Of a stretch of DNA of 38,880 bases, positions 14,667-23,060 are shown piece after piece. A program made the position numbers and the translations under genes. This DNA is from Kitasatospora phosalacinea (GTDB lineage: Bacteria; Actinomycetota; Actinomycetes; Streptomycetales; Streptomycetaceae). The notes under the pieces are model-generated. The model did not search any database. It had not been told where the DNA came from and saw only the letters and a program-made list of their open reading frames with translations. How positions within the stretch are numbered: the first letter of the stretch is position 1; every line of letters begins with the position of its first letter. The DNA lies in NCBI RefSeq assembly GCF_000717185.1, contig NZ_JNYE01000125.1, positions 1 through 38,880 of the forward strand, in the 5' to 3' direction.

Positions 14667-16109
14667 ATGCGCCCGACCCTGCCCCGCCTCCGGTCCACCA
14701 GATCCGCCGCGCTCCTCGCGCTCGCCCTGACCGCCGCCGGGGTCGGCGCGGTGGCGACCCCGCAGTCCGCGCACGCCTCGGTCACCCGCGTCCGGCTCGG
14801 CAGTTCCTCCGACGTCAGCCGCACCTCCTGGAGCGGCCCCGCGTTCACCTTCAACGGCGACGGCGCCGTGGTGCCCGACACCGCGAAGAAGGCGATCGCC
14901 GCCATCACCGGCGGAAGCGGCAGCATCGACGTCACGGTGCTCGCCGACTCCGCGGCCACCGGCAGCAGCCAGACTCCCGAGTGCGACGTTTTCATGGGGC
15001 TGTCCGGCGTCAACTCCTGCACCACCGACGTCGTCACCTCCGCCGCCGACGGCAACAGCTCCCAGGTCAACACCGACGTGCGCAACGCAGAGTTCGTGTA
15101 CTTCGCCGGCGGCAACCAGTGCGTCTACGCCTCCTGGAAGGGGACCTCGCTGCAGTCCTCCGTCCAGTCCGTCGTCGCCAAGGGGGGCGGCTCGGGCGGC
15201 GGCAGCGCCGGCCACCACATCAACAGCGCCGTCGTCTACGACGCCTGCACCGCGAGCACCGACTCCCCCACCGCCCTGGCCAACCCCTACGACAGCAGTG
15301 TCACCTTCACCACGGGCATGTTCGCCTGGCCCAACTACGCCGACACCGTCAACGACTCGCACTTCGTCACCCGTGACCGCATGGGCCGCACCATGGCCTT
15401 CGTCGCGCGCGCGGTCAAGGACGGGCTGACCACCTCCGGCAAGGCGTGGGGCGTGGGCGTCGAGCAGGGCGGCGGCTCGCTGTTCCTGGACAAGAACGGC
15501 CTGGCCACCCTCTCGGGCTCGGACGCCTACGTCGTGCTCGGCGACCACCAGCCCGAGCAGGCCGCACCCGGCCGGCCCCTCACCTACTCGAACTTCAAGA
15601 TCTGGCACCTCACCGCCGGACAGACCTTCGACTTCAAGAACCGTCCCACCTGCGGCTACTACACCCGCAGTGTGACCAACGGCACCCCCGACGCCAACCT
15701 CTACACCGGCACCCCGACCACCGACTGCGGCGGGGGCGGCACCGGCTCCTCCTACACCGAGACCGAGCCGAACGACAGCACCGGCGCCGCGAACGACGTC
15801 ACCGGCCTCACCTACCCGGCGACGGTCAACGGCAGCATGAGGTCCACCTCGGACCGCGACTACTACAAGCTGTCCCTGACCTCGGGCCAGACCGTCACCG
15901 TCACCTGCACGATCCCCTCCGCCTACGACGCCGACCTGTACCTCCTGAACGCGAACGGCAGCACCCTGACCCGCTCGGTCAACGACGGCAAGGGGGTGGG
16001 CGAGTCGTTGAGCTGGAAGGCGACCGGCAGCGGCACCTACTACGCGGACCTGGAGGCGTACAGCGGCTCGGGCAGCGCGGCCTACTCCTGCAGCGTCACC
16101 AAGAGCTGA
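14667..16109 (+). CDS. Secreted S51-family (cyanophycinase-fold) hydrolase with PPC domain
   Basis: This is a 480-residue exported protein. A signal peptide (residues 1 to about 36, ending AHA) is followed by an S51-type domain to about residue 352. That domain has VYFAGGNQ, GGGSAGHH with nucleophile Ser180, DSHFVTRDRMGR and GVGVEQGGGSLFLDKNG. Six cysteines match those of the paralog at 929. The C-terminal part (about 362-480) is a bacterial pre-peptidase C-terminal (PPC) domain: TEPNDSTGAANDV, then DRDYYKLSLTSGQTVTVTC, YDADLYLLNANG and GTYYADLEAYSG, with one more cysteine pair. PPC domains are common on secreted peptidases and may aid folding or polymer binding. AGGAGAG lies seven bases before the ATG. 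Catalytic-motif retention suggests activity; cyanophycin-like substrate is inferred. Confidence 0.78.
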   Translation: MRPTLPRLRSTRSAALLALALTAAGVGAVATPQSAHASVTRVRLGSSSDVSRTSWSGPAFTFNGDGAVVPDTAKKAIAAITGGSGSIDVTVLADSAATGSSQTPECDVFMGLSGVNSCTTDVVTSAADGNSSQVNTDVRNAEFVYFAGGNQCVYASWKGTSLQSSVQSVVAKGGGSGGGSAGHHINSAVVYDACTASTDSPTALANPYDSSVTFTTGMFAWPNYADTVNDSHFVTRDRMGRTMAFVARAVKDGLTTSGKAWGVGVEQGGGSLFLDKNGLATLSGSDAYVVLGDHQPEQAAPGRPLTYSNFKIWHLTAGQTFDFKNRPTCGYYTRSVTNGTPDANLYTGTPTTDCGGGGTGSSYTETEPNDSTGAANDVTGLTYPATVNGSMRSTSDRDYYKLSLTSGQTVTVTCTIPSAYDADLYLLNANGSTLTRSVNDGKGVGESLSWKATGSGTYYADLEAYSGSGSAAYSCSVTKS

Positions 16110-16141
16110 CCCCTGCGACCGGGCGGTGCGGGCGCCGTCCG

Positions 16142-17257
16142 TCAGCCCCCGGCAGCCGTCTGCCGCCGCACCGTCTCGCGCAGCCTCCGGCGGCGTTCGG
16201 CCGCGCGGCGGCGCTCGTCCTCGTCGGCCGCGGTGATGTCCAGGAAGACCTGGTCGAACTCGGGGCACCTCGCCCTGATCCGCTGCTTCAACCGCACGCA
16301 GAGCTCCTCGACCCCGGCGCTGTCCAGGCCGTCGACCAGGTCGATCCGGGCGGCCAACAGGGCGGAGCGGGGGCCGAGTTGCATGGTCAGCAGGCGGGTC
16401 ACGGTGTCGACCTCGGGCCGCCCGGTGAGCACGTCCAGCGCCTGCTGCTGGACGGCCGGGTCGACGGCCTGCCCGACCAGCCGGTCCTTGGCGTCGCGGC
16501 CCAGCCGGTAGGCGACGTACATCAGCAGCACCGCGATGGCCAGCGCCGCGCCCGCCTCCCACCCGGGCCGCCCGGTCCACTGGTGGAGCCCGGCGCCCGC
16601 CAGGGCCAGCAGGACGCCGAGCACCGCCGCCGCGTCCTCGGCGAACACCGTCCGCACGGTCGGGTCGTCGCCCCGGCGCAGCTGCTCCAGCAGGCCGCGC
16701 CCGGCCCGCCCCGCCTCCCCACGCACCTGCCGGACGGCCCGGGCCAGCGAGGCGCCCTCCGCGAGCAGCGACACCAGCAGCACCACGTACACGACCAGGT
16801 AGCCCTCGGTCGCCTCCGCCTCCGGGTTCAGCAGGGTGTGCAGGCCCTGGTAGCCGGAGAAGCAGCCGCCGGTGACGAAGATGCCGACGGCGGCCAGCAT
16901 CGACCAGAAGAACCGCTCCTTGCCGTACCCGAAGGGGTGGCGGGCGTCCGGCCGTCGGCGGCTGCGGCTCAACGAGGCCAGCAGGAACACCTCGTTGAGG
17001 CTGTCGGCCACCGAGTGCGCCGCCTCGGACAGCAGCGCGGGCGAGCCCGCGACCAGGCCGCCCGCGGTCTTCGCCAGGGCGATCACCAGGTTGGCCACCA
17101 ACGCGGTCAGCACCGTCCCCCGGGTCTCGCCGTCGCCCTTCGAACCGTCACCCTTCGGACCGTCACCCTCCGGACCGTCACCCTTCGGACCGTCGTCCTC
17201 CGGACCGTCGCCCTTCGAGCCGTCACTCTCCGCGCCTCGCGCGCCGTCCCTCGTCAT
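16142..17257 (-). CDS. Cation diffusion facilitator (CDF) family transporter
   Basis: This is a 371-residue membrane antiporter for divalent metal ions. After a hydrophilic N-terminus with pentapeptide repeats (GPKGD/GPEGD, about residues 8-43) come membrane segments starting TVLTALVANLVIALAKTAGGL. The family metal site is seen at LLSEAAHSVADSLNEVF in helix 2 and FAEDAAAVLGVLLALAG in helix 5. HPFGYGKERFFWSM is the usual loop after helix 2. The C-terminal cytoplasmic domain (about 255-371) has VDTVTRLLTMQLGPRSALLAARIDLVDG and FDQVFLDI. The ATG at 17257 lies before the repeat tract. Metal preference cannot be read. It ends 32 bases from the convergent S51 gene and is divergent from the gene at 17390. 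Confidence 0.85.
   Translation of the reverse strand: MTRDGARGAESDGSKGDGPEDDGPKGDGPEGDGPKGDGSKGDGETRGTVLTALVANLVIALAKTAGGLVAGSPALLSEAAHSVADSLNEVFLLASLSRSRRRPDARHPFGYGKERFFWSMLAAVGIFVTGGCFSGYQGLHTLLNPEAEATEGYLVVYVVLLVSLLAEGASLARAVRQVRGEAGRAGRGLLEQLRRGDDPTVRTVFAEDAAAVLGVLLALAGAGLHQWTGRPGWEAGAALAIAVLLMYVAYRLGRDAKDRLVGQAVDPAVQQQALDVLTGRPEVDTVTRLLTMQLGPRSALLAARIDLVDGLDSAGVEELCVRLKQRIRARCPEFDQVFLDITAADEDERRRAAERRRRLRETVRRQTAAGG
17131..17235. repeat. Seven 15-base tandem repeats in the CDF gene
   Basis: Seven imperfect 15-base units of the form cgtcacccttcggac run without interruption near the 5' end of the CDF gene and encode the pentapeptide repeat G-(P/S)-(K/E)-(G/D)-D on the minus strand. Units differ mainly at two or three positions. 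Such in-frame minisatellites often vary in copy number between strains. Confidence 0.85.
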
Positions 17258-17389
17258 GCCCCGCCGTGTGCCCCCGGGGCCGCGGCGCAACCACCCTGCC
17301 GGACGCCGCCGTACCGCACCACCGGGCACCGGCGCGGTTACCGCCCCCGGCACGGGAGTGGAATCCGCCCGGCAGGGCACCCGGCGGGC

Positions 17390-17929
17390 ATGACGCACCC
17401 GGACGCACGACGAACGGGCCGTTCCCGGCCGGCGCAGCCACAGCCTGGGCTGCTGCTGGTGCCGGCGCTGGTGTCCGGGACGGCGGGGGGCCTGCTCGCG
17501 CGCTCCGTGAGCGGGGCGTCGTGGCCGCTCACGGTCGTCGCGGGCGCGGGCTGCGCCCTGGCGGCCCTGCTGCTCGTCCGCCGGGGGCAGCACCGCCGGA
17601 CCAGGAGGCTGGGGCTGCCGGACCGGTCCGCCCTCGTCGACCTGGGCCGCGCCGTCAAGGAGGGACGGATCCCCGAGGACCCGGTGCTGGTGGAGGCGCT
17701 GCGCCGGGTGGTCCGCGCCGACCGGGCGCAGCGGCGCCGCGCGTGGTGGGTGTGGCCGGTGCTCGGCGCGTCCGCGCTGTGGTCGGCGGCGTCGCTCTGG
17801 CAGCGCCACGGCCCGGTGGTGGGGGTGGTCGCGCTGGTGTTCCTGCTCTGCTGGTTCCCGCTGCTGGTCGTCCTCGACCGCCGGGAACGGGACCGGCTCC
17901 GCCGCCTGGAGTCCCGGCTGGAGCGGTGA
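17390..17929 (+). CDS. Membrane protein of unknown function
   Basis: This is a 179-residue protein with two hydrophobic regions: residues about 20-62 (LLLVPALVSGTAGGLLA, then WPLTVVAGAGCALAALLLV) and about 120-163 (WWVWPVLGASALWSAASLW, then VVGVVALVFLLCWFPLLVVL). Between them is a charged stretch (LPDRSALVDLGRAVKEGRIPEDPVLVEALRRVV). The C-terminus is Arg/Glu-rich and helical. I do not recognise a named family; similar small four-helix proteins are frequent in Streptomyces. The ATG is preceded only by GGCGGG, a weak ribosome site. It is divergent from the CDF gene and convergent with the broken protease gene, with a strong shared hairpin between them. Confidence 0.7.
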   Translation: MTHPDARRTGRSRPAQPQPGLLLVPALVSGTAGGLLARSVSGASWPLTVVAGAGCALAALLLVRRGQHRRTRRLGLPDRSALVDLGRAVKEGRIPEDPVLVEALRRVVRADRAQRRRAWWVWPVLGASALWSAASLWQRHGPVVGVVALVFLLCWFPLLVVLDRRERDRLRRLESRLER

Positions 17930-18002
17930 GCGGCCGACCGCCGACCGCCGACCGCCAGCCCGAACAGCAACCCGGCTGCACCCGGCCTCGAACGCCGACG
18001 CC

Positions 18003-18040
18003 CCCGCGACCGGTCCCGCCCCAGTGGGACCGGTCGCGGG
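18003..18040. terminator. Bidirectional hairpin terminator
   Basis: Perfect 15-base arms (18003-18017 and 18026-18040, core GACCGGTCCC/GGGACCGGTC) around an eight-base loop lie between two convergent genes. It should stop transcription from both sides. Confidence 0.85.
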
Positions 18041-18078
18041 CTGCCGCCTTCGCTGCTACCCCGCGGGAACGCGGCAGT

Positions 18079-18118
18079 CCCGCGGCCGGGTCCGTCCCAC
18101 AACGGTTCCGGCCGCGGG
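18079..18118 (-). terminator. Second hairpin, downstream of the protease pseudogene
   Basis: Arms CCCGCGGCCGG (18079-18089) and CCGGCCGCGGG (18108-18118) are perfectly paired around an 18-base loop, 15 bases past the stop of the protease gene. Together with the hairpin at 18003 it makes a double terminator. Confidence 0.65.
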
Positions 18119-18133
18119 CGTCTGTGGGGCCGG

Positions 18134-20126
18134 TCAGCCGATGGCGACGTCGTCGACGAGGAAGACGGTCGCCAGGTAGGCGTCCTCGGTTCCGGCGAAC
18201 TCCAGCTTCACGTTCTTGCCCTTGTAGGCGGACAGGTCGACGGTCCTCTGGACGTACCCGGCCGAGGCGTTGGCGTTGGAGTAGGTGGCCAGCGCGGTGC
18301 CGTTGACGTTGACCTTGAGGGTGTCGTAGGCGATGCTGCCGGACTCCTGGGTGCTGACCTTCAGCCAGAAGGTGAGCTTGGGGCTGCCGCTGGCCGGGAC
18401 GGCGATGTTCGACTGGGCGAGGGACTCGACGGCGGGGGCGCCGTAGCCCATCATCCAGGCGTACCAGGAGCCGCCGTGCGCGCCCTGGAGGGTGGAGCTG
18501 GTGATGTCGTCGTCGCTCTGGGTCCAGCCGCTGGTGCCCTGCTCGAAGCCGCCGTTGGTCAGCGCGTTGCCGCTCGGGGTCGAGGTGGACGGGGACGGGG
18601 ACGGGGAGGGGCTGCTGGAGGCCGAGGCGGACGGCGACGGGGAGGGGCTGCCGGTGCCGGGGTCGGGCAGCGCGGTGCCGACGCTGACGGCCGCCCACGC
18701 CTTGGAGACGAGGTAGCGCTCCTGGGAGTTGGTGCCGTACAGGTCGGCGGCGGCCTGGAGGGTCGCGGTGCGGGCGCCGGAGTAGGTGGTGGTGGAGGTC
18801 ATGTAGGTGGACAGGGCCCGGTACCAGACGGCGGCGGCCTTGTCCCGGCCGATGCCGGTGAAGGTGTCGCTGTTGCAGGTGGTGCCGTTGTGCGAGCGTC
18901 CGCCGATGGTCTTGGCGCCGGTGCCCTCGGCGGCCAGGTAGAAGAAGTGGTTGCCGATGCCGGAGGAGTAGTGGACGTCGACCGATCCGGCGCTGGAGGT
19001 CCAGCAGCCCAGGCTGCTGCCGTCGGAGGCCGGGTTGTCCATCCGGCGCATGTAGCCGCCGGACATGTTGAGCTTCTCGCCGATGTAGTAGTCGCCGGGG
19101 TCGCCGGCGTTGTTGGCGTAGAACTCGACCATGGTGCCGAAGATGTCGGAGGTGGCCTCGTTGAGGCCGCCGGACTCGCCGGAGTAGTTGAGGTTGGCGG
19201 TGGCGGCTGAAGGAGTCCTTGTAGTAGTCCCAGGTCTTCGCCAGGCCGTAGGAGGCGTCCACCGCGGCGCTCTCCCGGCTGGAGGTCGTGCCGGTGCCCC
19301 AGGAGTTGGTGGTCTTGGAGAAGGTGCGGGCGTTCTGCTTCGGGTTGCTCTGCGGGCTGTTGTACGCGTCGTAGACGACGGTGCCGCCGTGCGCGGCGTC
19401 GGTGAGGGTGTAGCTGCTGCCGGACTGGGTGGTCTCGATGGAGACCTGGCCGACGGTGGTGCCGTTGCCGGTGCCGGTGACGCCCGGGTGCAGTTCGTAC
19501 TGGTCGAGCGGCGCGCCGCTGGTCGCGTCGACGATCACCGCCTCGCGCGAGGCGGCTCCGGCCTCGCCCTCGCCGGTGACGGTCGAGCGGTAGGCCAGGA
19601 CGGGGACCTTGCCGACCGCGTACACCACCAGGGTGCTGCTGTCGGCGGTGTCGGCCTTGGCGTGCTTGACGTGCTTGGCGTGCTTGACCGCGGCGGTCGA
19701 GGCGTCGGCGGCGCTCAGCTTCGGCGTGGTCCCGGCGACGCGGAGCGCGCCCCGGTGGGCCTGGTCGGAGCCGGTGGCCCTGCCGTCCTTGCCGTAGTGC
19801 ACGACCAGGTCGCCGCCGATGACGGGCAGGCCGCGGTAGGTGCGGTCGTAGCGCACGTGCCGGGCCCCGTCGGTGTCGAGGAGCACGTCCTTGGCCACCA
19901 GCCGCTCGTCGGGGCCGAATCCGAGCGACCTGGCGACGGCGGCGGCCTCCCGGTCGGCGGTGCGCAGCGCCTCGGTGCGGGCGTCGGCCGTCATCGCCCG
20001 GAACCCGGCGCCGGGTCGGGCGGACGAGGAGTCGGCGGCCGCGGTGGACTGGGTGGCCACCACGGTCAGGGTGCCCAGGGTGAGGGCCGCCGCGACGGCG
20101 GCAGCGAGGGCGTTCTTGCGGGACAT
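18134..20126 (-). pseudogene. Secreted M4 (thermolysin-like) metalloprotease, broken by deletion and frameshift
   Basis: The first frame (20126 to about 19210) encodes a signal peptide, an FTP/PepSY-type propeptide and the start of the M4 domain up to YGLAKTWDYYKDSF. The sequence then jumps to another frame reading ATANLNYSGESGGLNEATSDIFG and stays there to 18134. In intact family members these segments are separated by roughly 60-70 residues holding SxVHY, NAFW, the CMTYGDG stretch and the zinc motif HExxH. All of that is missing at the junction (about 19203-19211). The rest is normal: third zinc ligand in NEATSD, DVHYSSGIGNHFFYL with the catalytic His, a Ser/Pro linker and a C-terminal beta-sandwich domain. 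The ATG at 20126 follows GGAGG. The protein cannot be an active protease unless the deletion is an assembly error. Confidence 0.82.
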
Positions 20127-20312
20127 CACATTCCTCCCGCCGAGCTGGGGTTGAGGGGGGAGGGCAGCCGGACGTCGTCTGGGGGTGGGGGGCGTCCGGC
20201 GGCCGGTGGCAGCTCGACTGTGGCGATGACGTTAGGGAAGGCGGGGGGTGGCCGAAATCAGGGCAACCCCTTGACCTGGCGCGAGGCGGCCCCGGGGGCG
20301 CACCATGGCCCG

Positions 20313-23057
20313 GTGTCAGACTCTGCGACGTGGGTGAGTGAGCTTCCGGAGGCGGCCGCCGCCGTGCTGCCGGACGAGGTGCGCGGCGTCCGCCGGGTGG
20401 TGCTGTTCGGGCCCCCCGGCATCGGCAAGACCACCGCCGCCGGGGTGCTGGGCCGGCGGCTGGGGCGGCCCGTGCTGCGGCTGGCCCCGGGGCCGCAGGA
20501 CGCCGCGGTCCCGTACGCCGGGCTGCTCGAACTCGCCCTGGCCCTGGCGCCGTTGCCCGCCGCGCGGGAGCTCGCGGCGGCCCTGGACGAGGCGGCCGGC
20601 GTCGATCGCGCCGGGGCTTCCCTGCGGCTGCGCCGGCTGACCGCGGCACTGCTGCGGGAGGCACCGCCCGTGACGCTGGTGGTGGACAACGCCCAGTGGC
20701 TGGACCGGGCCAGCGCCGCCGTCCTGGGCTGGGCCCTGCGCCTGGCTCCGGAGCTGCCCGTCATCGCGGCCGAGCGCACCTGGCACCCGGGCGCCGGGGG
20801 CCACTGGTGCGGGGAGGACGCGTACCCGGTGCGCGTGCCCGCCCTGACGGCGGCCCAGGTCGCGGCGCTGCTGGCCCCGTACGGGTACTCCCCCCGCCGG
20901 GCCGCCCTGCTCCGGGCCCGCAGCGGCGGCAACCCGGCCCTGGCGCTGGCCCTGGCGGAGGCGGCCCCGTCCGCGGACCGGGGCGACGGGGACGCGCCGG
21001 TCCTCACCCCGGAGGCCCGCCGACTGGTGGGCGAGTGGCTGGACGAGGTGCCGGAGCAGGTGCGGGAGCTACTGACGTTCGCCGCCCTGGACGACCGGCC
21101 CGACCGCGAACTGCTGGACCGCCTGGCCGGGCCGTCCGCCGGGCACCTGCTCGCCCGGGCCGAGGCGGCCGGGCTGGTCGACCCGGGGCAGCCGGACGGG
21201 CGGGTGCGCTTCACCGCCTCCGCGATCGGCGCCGAACTCACCGCCCGGCTCCCGGAGACCGCCCGCAGGCTCCTGCACGCCCGCCTGGCCGCGGTCGGCC
21301 ACGACCCCGTCCGCCGCGACCGGCACACCGCGCTGGCGGCCGACCCGGACGCGGCCCCGCACGCCGCGCGCGACGCCGCCCGGGCCGCCGGTCACGCCCG
21401 GCTGCGCGGCGAGCACCCGCTGGCCGCCGAGCTCTCGCTGCTCGCCGCCGAACGCACCCCGCACGAGGAGGCCGGGCTGCTCACCGAACGGGCGCTGACC
21501 GCGGTGCGCGACGCCGCGCACTGCGGCGACCTGCCGCGCAGCCGGGCCGCCGCCCGTCTCGTGCTGGGCCAGGACAGCAGCCCCGCCCAGCGCGTCAGCG
21601 CCCTGGTGACCCTGATCGACTCCAGCGGACAGCACCTGGACGGCATGGACGAACTGTTCGCCGAGGCCCTCCACGAGGCGGCCGGACGGCCGGACCTGAC
21701 CGCGCAGGTCCTGATCCGCCAGGCGATCTGGGCCAACGTCAGCGACGGCGACCCCGGACGGGCCGCCGACCTGGCCGCCCGGGCCGCCGCCCTCGCCCTG
21801 GCCGCCGACGACACCACCACCACCGTGCTGGCCCTGACCGTGCAGGCCCGGGTCGAACGGGTCCTCGGCCGCCCGGGGTCCGAGGCCACCTTGAACCGCG
21901 CCCTGTCCCTGCCGCTCGCCGCCCCCGTCCCCGTGAACGCCACCCCCGAGCACCTGGCCGCCCGGCACGCCCTCTTCGACGACCGCCCGGCCGACGCCCG
22001 GGCGGCCCTGCTGCCGCTGCTCGCCCGGGCGCGGCGGGAGGGGGACGCCGAGGGCACCGTGGACGTCCTGCGCAGCCTCGCCGAGGCCGAGCTGCGCGCC
22101 GGACGGTGCGACCGGGCGCTCGACCACGCCCGCCGGGCCCAGGCGCTGACCGACCGGGCCGCGATGCCGCCCGGCCCGGCCTGCTACACCTCGGCCCTGG
22201 TCGAGGGCACCGCCGCGCGCACCGGCCCCGCCCTGGCCCACGCCCGCCGCGGCGTGGAGGCCTCCCGGGAGGAGGACAACCGGGTCTTCCTCTCCCGCAA
22301 CCTGTTCGCCCTCGGGCACCTGCTGCTGGCCGCCGGGCGCCCGAAGGAGGCCCTGGCGGCGCTGGAGGAGGTCCGCGTCCTGGAGCGGCAGCAGCAGGTC
22401 CGCGACCCGTCCGTGCTGCGCTGGCACGCCGACCTGGCCGAGGCCCTCGTCGCCGTGGGCCGCCTCGACGAGGCCGACGGCCTGCTGGCCGACACCCGCC
22501 GCGCCGCGGCCGAACTCGGCCGCGGCTGCGTCCTGCCCGCGCTCGACCGCGCCCGGGCGCTGCTGGACGCGGCCCGCGGCGACTACGACGCGGCCGCCCG
22601 CCGCCTCACCGACGCGGCCGACCTCCTGCACCACCTGCCGGTCGAGCGCGGCCGGACCCTGCTGGCGCTCAGCCACACCGAACGCCGCGGGCGCCGCCGG
22701 GCGAGCGCCCGCGCGGCGGCCCGGGGCGCCGCCGAACTGTTCGCCGCCCACGGGGCGCACCCCTGGTCCGCAGCGGCCGCGCGCGCCCTCCACCGCCTGG
22801 AGCAGCGCCCGCCGGGCGACGGCGACCGGCCCCGGCTCACCTCCGCCGAGGAGCGCTGCGCCCGCCTCGCCGCGGGCGGGGCGAGCAACCGCGACATCGC
22901 CGCGGACCTGACCGTCAGCGTCAAGACGGTCGAGGCGACCCTGACCCGGGTCTACCGCAAGCTCGGCGTGCACTCGCGCGTCCAGCTCGCGCACGCCGTC
23001 GCCGTAGCCCCCGCCGTCCCCGGGCCGGTCGGCCCGCAGGGAACGGAAGGTGACTGA
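20313..23057 (+). CDS. LAL-type LuxR-family regulator with AAA ATPase domain
   Basis: This is a 914-residue regulator. The N-terminal STAND-type ATPase has Walker A GPPGIGKT (residues 33-40) and Walker B TLVVDNAQWLD (about 120-130). The long middle part (about 330-820) is Ala-rich and helical with TPR-like repeats such as AEAELRAGRCDRALDHARRAQALTD. The C-terminal LuxR helix-turn-helix is LTSAEERCARLAAGGASNRDIAADLTVSVKTVEATLTRVYRKLGVHSRVQLAHAV. Such proteins activate secondary-metabolite or sugar-use genes, but no target is visible. The GTG at 20313 is the first sensible start; a second GTG lies at 20334 and neither has a strong ribosome site. It is divergent from the protease pseudogene. Its stop lies only three bases from the convergent aldose epimerase stop, with no room for a terminator. 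Confidence 0.87.
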   Translation: MSDSATWVSELPEAAAAVLPDEVRGVRRVVLFGPPGIGKTTAAGVLGRRLGRPVLRLAPGPQDAAVPYAGLLELALALAPLPAARELAAALDEAAGVDRAGASLRLRRLTAALLREAPPVTLVVDNAQWLDRASAAVLGWALRLAPELPVIAAERTWHPGAGGHWCGEDAYPVRVPALTAAQVAALLAPYGYSPRRAALLRARSGGNPALALALAEAAPSADRGDGDAPVLTPEARRLVGEWLDEVPEQVRELLTFAALDDRPDRELLDRLAGPSAGHLLARAEAAGLVDPGQPDGRVRFTASAIGAELTARLPETARRLLHARLAAVGHDPVRRDRHTALAADPDAAPHAARDAARAAGHARLRGEHPLAAELSLLAAERTPHEEAGLLTERALTAVRDAAHCGDLPRSRAAARLVLGQDSSPAQRVSALVTLIDSSGQHLDGMDELFAEALHEAAGRPDLTAQVLIRQAIWANVSDGDPGRAADLAARAAALALAADDTTTTVLALTVQARVERVLGRPGSEATLNRALSLPLAAPVPVNATPEHLAARHALFDDRPADARAALLPLLARARREGDAEGTVDVLRSLAEAELRAGRCDRALDHARRAQALTDRAAMPPGPACYTSALVEGTAARTGPALAHARRGVEASREEDNRVFLSRNLFALGHLLLAAGRPKEALAALEEVRVLERQQQVRDPSVLRWHADLAEALVAVGRLDEADGLLADTRRAAAELGRGCVLPALDRARALLDAARGDYDAAARRLTDAADLLHHLPVERGRTLLALSHTERRGRRRASARAAARGAAELFAAHGAHPWSAAAARALHRLEQRPPGDGDRPRLTSAEERCARLAAGGASNRDIAADLTVSVKTVEATLTRVYRKLGVHSRVQLAHAVAVAPAVPGPVGPQGTEGD

Positions 23058-23060
23058 CCG

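Noticed and set aside
17131..17235. Possible CRISPR array
   Set aside because: Units are 15 bases, directly adjacent and in frame with a coding sequence; there are no spacers and no cas genes.
17655..19210. Continuation of the protease's first frame past the join to a total of 824 residues
   Set aside because: After the join it reads Arg/Pro/His-rich nonsense, while the other frame carries the conserved M4 C-terminal half.
18476..20312. Plus-strand open frame through the protease pseudogene into the LAL regulator
   Set aside because: This Gly/Val-rich translation is the mirror of the protease gene. The regulator's own domain begins only after 20313.
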